A DNA stretch of 64,000 nucleotides. Origin: an uncultured Bacteroides sp. (GTDB lineage Bacteria; Bacteroidota; Bacteroidia; Bacteroidales; Bacteroidaceae). The stretch is from the NCBI RefSeq assembly GCF_959029255.1, contig NZ_CAUFUE010000007.1, forward strand, positions 100,738-164,737, written 5' to 3'. The position numbers were made by a program, and so were the translations under genes. Position 1 is the first letter of the stretch, and each line of letters starts with the position of its first letter. Below the pieces are notes generated by a model that saw only the letters and a program-made list of their open reading frames with translations, searched no databases and was not told where the DNA came from. Below, piece after piece: positions 59,934 through 64,000 of this stretch.

Positions 59934-61811
59934 ATGATGGAAGAAGAAATCAACGGACTGATACCCGAAAACAATGTAGAATATACGGAAGATAATATCC
60001 GCCACCTGGACGATATGGAGCATATCCGTGTACGCTCGGGTATGTACATCGGCCGTCTTGGTGACGGCTCACAAAACGATGACGGTATCTACGTATTGTT
60101 GAAGGAAGTTATGGACAACAGCATCGATGAATTCAAAATGGGTGCCGGTAAACGTATCGAAGTCAGCATAGAAGACAACCTTCGTGTGAGCGTACGCGAC
60201 TACGGACGAGGTATTCCTCAAGGAAAGTTGGTTGAAGCGGTAAGTAAACTGAATACCGGTGGCAAGTACGACAGCAAGGCTTTCAAGAAAAGCGTCGGAC
60301 TGAACGGTGTGGGTATCAAAGCTGTAAATGCCTTGAGCAGCCGCTTTGAGGTACGCAGTTACCGCGAGGGTAAAGTACGCACGGCCATCTTTGAAAAAGG
60401 CGTACTAATCAGTGACGTAACCGAAGATACCCAGGAAGAAAACGGAACTTATATCTTCTTCGAAGCGGACAATACGCTCTTCCTGAATTATTCTTATCAG
60501 AATACCTTTGTAGAAACCCTGCTGCGTAACTATACCTACCTGAATACAGGACTTGCCATCATCTACAACGGCCAGCGAATCCTGTCACGCCACGGATTGG
60601 AAGATTTGCTGAAAGACAACATGACGGCCGAAGGCTTGTACGACATCATTCACTTGAAAGGTGAGGATATCGAAATAGCATTTACGCATACCAACCAATA
60701 CGGTGAAGAATATTATTCTTTCGTAAACGGCCAGCATACCACCCAGGGAGGTACGCACCAAAGCGCATTGAAGGAACATATCGCCCGGACCATCAAGGAG
60801 TTTTATAACAAGAACCAAGATTATGCCGACATCCGTAACGGTATCGTTGCCGCCATTGCCATCAATGTAGAAGAACCTCAGTTCGAGGGACAAACCAAGA
60901 CCAAATTAGGCTCTCCTTCGATGGAGCCGGGTGGAGTGAGCATCAATAAGTATGTGGGTGACTTCATTAAAACGGAAGTGGATAATTATCTCCACAAAAA
61001 CCCGTTGGTGGCGGAAGTCATGCTGCAAAAGATACAGGACTCCGAGAAAGAGCGTAAAGCGATAGCCGGCGTAACCAAATTGGCGCGCGAACGTGCCAAG
61101 AAAGCAAACCTGCACAACCGCAAACTGCGTGACTGTCGTTTCCACCTGAGCGACGGAAAAGGTAAAGACCAGGAAACCGAATCGTGTATCTTCATCACCG
61201 AGGGAGATTCCGCAAGCGGTTCTATCACCAAAAGCCGCGATGTAAATACACAAGCCGTATTCAGTTTGCGCGGTAAGCCGCTCAACTCTTACGGGCTGAC
61301 AAAAAAAGTGGTCTACGAAAACGAGGAATTCAACCTCCTGCAAGCAGCCCTGAACATTGAAGACGGCATTGAAGGACTACGCTACAACAAAGTAATCGTA
61401 GCTACCGATGCCGATGTGGACGGCATGCACATCCGCCTGCTGATTATCACGTTCTTCTTGCAGTTCTTCCCCGACTTGATAAAGAAAGGACATGTTTACA
61501 TCCTTCAAACCCCGTTGTTCCGCGTACGCAACAAGAAAAAGACCAATTACTGCTACTCGGAAGACGAGCGCCTGAAGGCCATTGAGGAATTAGGCCCCAA
61601 TCCGGAAATCACCCGGTTCAAAGGTTTGGGAGAAATATCACCGGATGAATTCAAACATTTCATAGGTAAGGATATGCGTCTGGAGCAAGTATCCCTGCGC
61701 AAAACAGACTTAGTAAAAGAGTTATTGGAATTCTACATGGGCAAAAACACCATGGAACGACAGAACTTTATCATCAACAACTTGGTTATAGAAGAAGATT
61801 TAGCATCATGA
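59934..61811 (+). CDS. parE: DNA topoisomerase IV subunit B
   Basis: ATPase subunit of type IIA topoisomerase, 625 aa from ATG 59934 (59937 also possible; an upstream TTG was rejected). GHKL ATPase: RSGMYIGRLGDGSQNDDGIY, LKEVMDNSIDEFKMG (catalytic Glu and metal Asn), VRDYGRGIPQGKL, GLNGVGIKAVNALSS. Transducer about 240-400. TOPRIM: CIFITEGDSASGSITKSRD, VATDADVDGMHIRLLI, with metal-binding Glu and DAD-V-D residues. C-terminal GLGEISPDEFKHFIGKDMRL. The short insertion-free TOPRIM and location before coaD suggest ParE rather than GyrB. Works with a ParC encoded elsewhere in decatenating daughter chromosomes. Confidence 0.92.
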   Translation: MMEEEINGLIPENNVEYTEDNIRHLDDMEHIRVRSGMYIGRLGDGSQNDDGIYVLLKEVMDNSIDEFKMGAGKRIEVSIEDNLRVSVRDYGRGIPQGKLVEAVSKLNTGGKYDSKAFKKSVGLNGVGIKAVNALSSRFEVRSYREGKVRTAIFEKGVLISDVTEDTQEENGTYIFFEADNTLFLNYSYQNTFVETLLRNYTYLNTGLAIIYNGQRILSRHGLEDLLKDNMTAEGLYDIIHLKGEDIEIAFTHTNQYGEEYYSFVNGQHTTQGGTHQSALKEHIARTIKEFYNKNQDYADIRNGIVAAIAINVEEPQFEGQTKTKLGSPSMEPGGVSINKYVGDFIKTEVDNYLHKNPLVAEVMLQKIQDSEKERKAIAGVTKLARERAKKANLHNRKLRDCRFHLSDGKGKDQETESCIFITEGDSASGSITKSRDVNTQAVFSLRGKPLNSYGLTKKVVYENEEFNLLQAALNIEDGIEGLRYNKVIVATDADVDGMHIRLLIITFFLQFFPDLIKKGHVYILQTPLFRVRNKKKTNYCYSEDERLKAIEELGPNPEITRFKGLGEISPDEFKHFIGKDMRLEQVSLRKTDLVKELLEFYMGKNTMERQNFIINNLVIEEDLAS

Positions 61812-62260
61812 GAAGAGCAATCTTTCCGGGAACATTCGACCCGTTTACTATCGGACACTCTTCGGTAGTGAGCCGTGCGCTGACTTTTATAGACGAAATC
61901 GTCATAGGCATCGGTATCAACGAGAATAAGAACACCTACTTCCCTATCGAGAAGCGCGAAGAGATGATACGGAATTACTACCGGAACGAGCCACGCGTCA
62001 AAGTACAGTCATACGACTGCCTGACTATCGACTTCGCCAAGCAGGTAGACGCTAATCTGATTGTGCGAGGTATCCGCACCGTAAAAGACTTTGAGTACGA
62101 AGAGACCATTGCGGATATCAACCGCAAATTGACAGGCATTGAAACCATCCTGCTCTTTACGGAACCCGAATTGACTTGTATCAGCTCGACTACCGTGCGT
62201 GAATTGCTGCAATATGGAAAGGATATAAGTATGTTTATTCCGGAAGGAATGGAGATATAA
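61808..62260 (+). CDS. coaD: Phosphopantetheine adenylyltransferase
   Basis: Cytoplasmic enzyme of the fourth step of coenzyme A synthesis: ATP plus 4'-phosphopantetheine gives dephospho-CoA. 150 aa, normal length. Motifs: RRAIFPGTFDPFTIGHSSVV with the TxGH ATP-binding motif (Thr14-His17), VRGIRTVKDFEYEETIADIN, and CISSTTVRELLQYGKDISMF with the ISSTxxR signature (Ile125-Arg131). Overlaps parE by 4 bp (ATGA), so the two are co-translated, and the S41 protease gene follows after 16 bp. Confidence 0.98.
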   Translation: MRRAIFPGTFDPFTIGHSSVVSRALTFIDEIVIGIGINENKNTYFPIEKREEMIRNYYRNEPRVKVQSYDCLTIDFAKQVDANLIVRGIRTVKDFEYEETIADINRKLTGIETILLFTEPELTCISSTTVRELLQYGKDISMFIPEGMEI

Positions 62261-62276
62261 TATAAAAAAACAAAAT

Positions 62277-63893
62277 ATGAGAAAAGTTTTATTCATTATT
62301 ATATGTATATGCGCTGTGACGGCGCAAGCGCAAAAACAGAATAACGAAGCCATTCGTAAATTGCAATTGGCGGAATTTGCCATCGCCAATCTTTATGTAG
62401 ATTCTGTAGACGAGAACAAGTTGGTGGAAGAAGCCATTATCAAAATGCTGGCACAACTCGATCCGCATTCCACCTACAACGATGCCGAGGAAGTGAAGAA
62501 GATGAACGAACCGCTCCAAGGTAACTTTGAAGGCATCGGCATACAATTCCAGATGATAGAAGATACGTTGCTCGTGGTGCAGCCCGTCAGCAACGGCCCC
62601 TCCGAGAAAGTAGGTATCCTTGCCGGTGACCGTATCGTAGCTGTCAACGACTCTGCCATTGCCGGAGTGAAGATGAGCACCGAAGATATTATGAGCCGCC
62701 TGCGCGGACCCAAGGATTCGGAAGTAAAGCTGACCGTTGTGCGCCGTGGCGTAAACGAACCGCTCTACTTCACCGTGAAACGGGATAAAATTCCTATCCT
62801 GAGCCTGGATGCCGCCTACATGATACAACCTAAAACAGGATACATCCGCATCAACCGCTTTGCGGCAACCACTGCCGAAGAGTTTACCCAAGCTCTTAAA
62901 GAGTTGCAGAAAAAGGGGATGAAGGACCTGATACTCGACCTGCAAGGCAACGGTGGAGGTTATTTGAATGCCGCTATCGACCTTGCCAATGAGTTCTTGC
63001 AACAAAAAGACCTTATTGTATATACCGAGGGGAGGACTTCCCGCCGGAGCAACTTTTACTCCAAAGGCAACGGCAACTTCAAGAACGGACGTCTCATCGT
63101 ATTGGTGGATGAATACTCGGCATCGGCGAGCGAAATCGTGACGGGTGCTATCCAGGACTGGGACAGAGGCGTAGTGGTAGGCCGCCGTACATTTGGCAAA
63201 GGATTGGTGCAACGCCCCATCGACTTGCCTGACGGCTCGATGATACGTCTCACCATCGCCCGTTATTATACTCCTTCCGGACGGTGCATCCAGAAACCAT
63301 ACGACAAGACCGCCAAACTGGATGGCGGCAAACTGGGAGGGGAAGAAAACCTGGAAAAATACAACCAGGAGTTGATAGACCGTTTCAATCACGGCGAGCT
63401 GATGCATGCCGACAGCATCCACTTCCCTGACTCACTGAAATATCAGACCAAGAAACTAGCCCGTACCGTATATGGTGGCGGAGGTATCATGCCGGACTTC
63501 TTCGTTCCGATTGATACCACTCAATATACCGATTATCACCGGAACCTGGTAGCTAAGGGCGTGGTTATCAAAACCACCATGAAGTTCATCGAGAACCACC
63601 GGAAAGAATTGCAGAACAAGTACAAGAAGTTCGACGCCTTCAACGAGAAGTTTGAAATCGGTGATGAAATCCTGAATGACATGCTTGCCACGGCAGAAAA
63701 AGAGAAAATAGAGTTCAACGAAGAGCAATACAAAAAGTCCCTGCCACTGATAAAGACTCAGTTAAAAGCATTGATAGCCCGTGACCTGTGGGACATGAAC
63801 GAATACTTCCAAGTAATGAACACTACGAATAGCAGTGTGCAACAGGCTTTGAAGGTATTGAATGAGGGGGCGTATGAGAAAGTGGTAAAGTGA
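62277..63893 (+). CDS. S41 family C-terminal processing protease
   Basis: Exported PDZ-containing serine protease of 538 aa. Signal peptide 1-18. N-terminal helical cap (20-75), PDZ domain about 80-165 (GNFEGIGIQFQMIEDTLLVV, GPSEKVGILAGDRIVAVNDS), catalytic core about 170-320 with LILDLQGNGGGYLNAAIDLA, catalytic Ser283 in DEYSASASEIVTGAIQ and the general base Lys308 in VGRRTFGKGLVQ. C-terminal 200 residues (YNQELIDRFNHGELMHADSI, YGGGGIMPDFFVPID) are typical for Bacteroidota CTPs. It probably trims periplasmic protein C-termini; the substrate is unknown. Last gene of the parE-coaD-S41 run. Confidence 0.95.
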   Translation: MRKVLFIIICICAVTAQAQKQNNEAIRKLQLAEFAIANLYVDSVDENKLVEEAIIKMLAQLDPHSTYNDAEEVKKMNEPLQGNFEGIGIQFQMIEDTLLVVQPVSNGPSEKVGILAGDRIVAVNDSAIAGVKMSTEDIMSRLRGPKDSEVKLTVVRRGVNEPLYFTVKRDKIPILSLDAAYMIQPKTGYIRINRFAATTAEEFTQALKELQKKGMKDLILDLQGNGGGYLNAAIDLANEFLQQKDLIVYTEGRTSRRSNFYSKGNGNFKNGRLIVLVDEYSASASEIVTGAIQDWDRGVVVGRRTFGKGLVQRPIDLPDGSMIRLTIARYYTPSGRCIQKPYDKTAKLDGGKLGGEENLEKYNQELIDRFNHGELMHADSIHFPDSLKYQTKKLARTVYGGGGIMPDFFVPIDTTQYTDYHRNLVAKGVVIKTTMKFIENHRKELQNKYKKFDAFNEKFEIGDEILNDMLATAEKEKIEFNEEQYKKSLPLIKTQLKALIARDLWDMNEYFQVMNTTNSSVQQALKVLNEGAYEKVVK

Positions 63894-63946
63894 TGAAGGC
63901 TGTCAAAACAAAAATTCGCTTACTATTTGTTTCTTTTTAGGCGCTG

Positions 63947-64000
63947 ATTACGCGGATTTCACGGAAAAAGAATAAAGAGAATCCGTGAAATCCGCGTAAT
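63947..64000. repeat. CCGCG-type palindrome at the right edge
   Basis: ATTACGCGGATTTCACGGA (63947-63965) and its exact complement (63982-64000) are 19-bp arms around AAAAGAATAAAGAGAA; the second arm reaches the last base, so the element may be longer. Related CCGCGT units occur in 44060-44280. Confidence 0.85.

Noticed and set aside
62289..63422. 377-codon minus-strand open frame
   Set aside because: Antisense to the S41 protease, which has intact catalytic residues; no motif in the shadow product.

Overview
The window looks like a chromosome segment of a gut Bacteroides (phylum Bacteroidota). Genus-level evidence: a SusC/SusD pair with a hybrid two-component system (HTCS), a GLPGLI-family protein, DUF3244 and DUF4491 proteins, and many upstream regions with the Bacteroides -7 promoter box TAnnTTTG, several with a TTTG-like -33 box 18-21 nt upstream. 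The species cannot be fixed by reading alone.

Layout. (1) 1-12.8 kb: a polysaccharide utilization locus on the minus strand, transcribed GH2 - GH105 - SusC - SusD - DUF2264 (cut by the left edge), with its HTCS sensor/regulator just upstream. Two near-identical 18-bp direct repeats, 21 bp apart, lie in front of the GH2 promoter and are a good candidate HTCS operator. (2) 12.9-14.9 kb: an ADP-forming acyl-CoA synthetase, then a 381-bp divergent intergenic region with G-rich 11-bp tandem repeats. (3) 15.3-21.3 kb: a little-understood cassette of a TPR/transmembrane/HTH lipoprotein, a DUF3244 protein, a 57-aa secreted peptide with two cysteines, a GLPGLI protein and a TonB-receptor-like outer membrane protein. 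The peptide gene is boxed in by two terminator-like hairpins. I regard this as the best candidate for an undescribed system. (4) 21.5-31.7 kb: metG followed by a glycan assembly locus: Wzx flippase, three glycosyltransferases, and a divergent four-gene operon that looks like a KDN/nonulosonic acid pathway (NeuB-type synthase, KdsC-like phosphatase, CMP-sugar synthetase) plus a possible sugar-acid transferase. No Wzy polymerase is seen.

(5) 31.8-37.1 kb: sirtuin, two FKBP isomerases, an AsnC regulator with DUF4491, tRNA-Met(CAT), and a LiaF-like membrane protein paired with a membrane-anchored LytTR regulator. (6) 37.3-44 kb: flotillin/NfeD pair, a small orphan Na+-decarboxylase beta-subunit operon, a VanX-like dipeptidase with a striking palindrome at its promoter, and a methyltransferase with a THUMP-like domain. 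(7) 44.6-51.5 kb: ABC-F ATPase, M13 metallopeptidase, an AAA-ATPase/nuclease gene that lost its middle, nitroreductase, DUF3795 and DUF421 proteins. (8) 51.6-55.6 kb: a TonB-dependent receptor and a secreted phosphatase behind an array of 7-mers on an 11-bp register that resembles PhoB boxes, suggesting phosphate-starvation control. (9) 55.6-64 kb: MscS channel, Ca/Na antiporter, acetyltransferase-like protein, parE-coaD-S41 protease.

Intergenic palindromic repeats are frequent: two copies of a TTGTGCCAC family near 31.7 and 44.4 kb, which show a compensatory base change, and CACAGAGG/CCGCG-type palindromes at 44.0-44.3, 59.8 and 63.9 kb. No CRISPR array, rRNA, transposase or prophage was seen.
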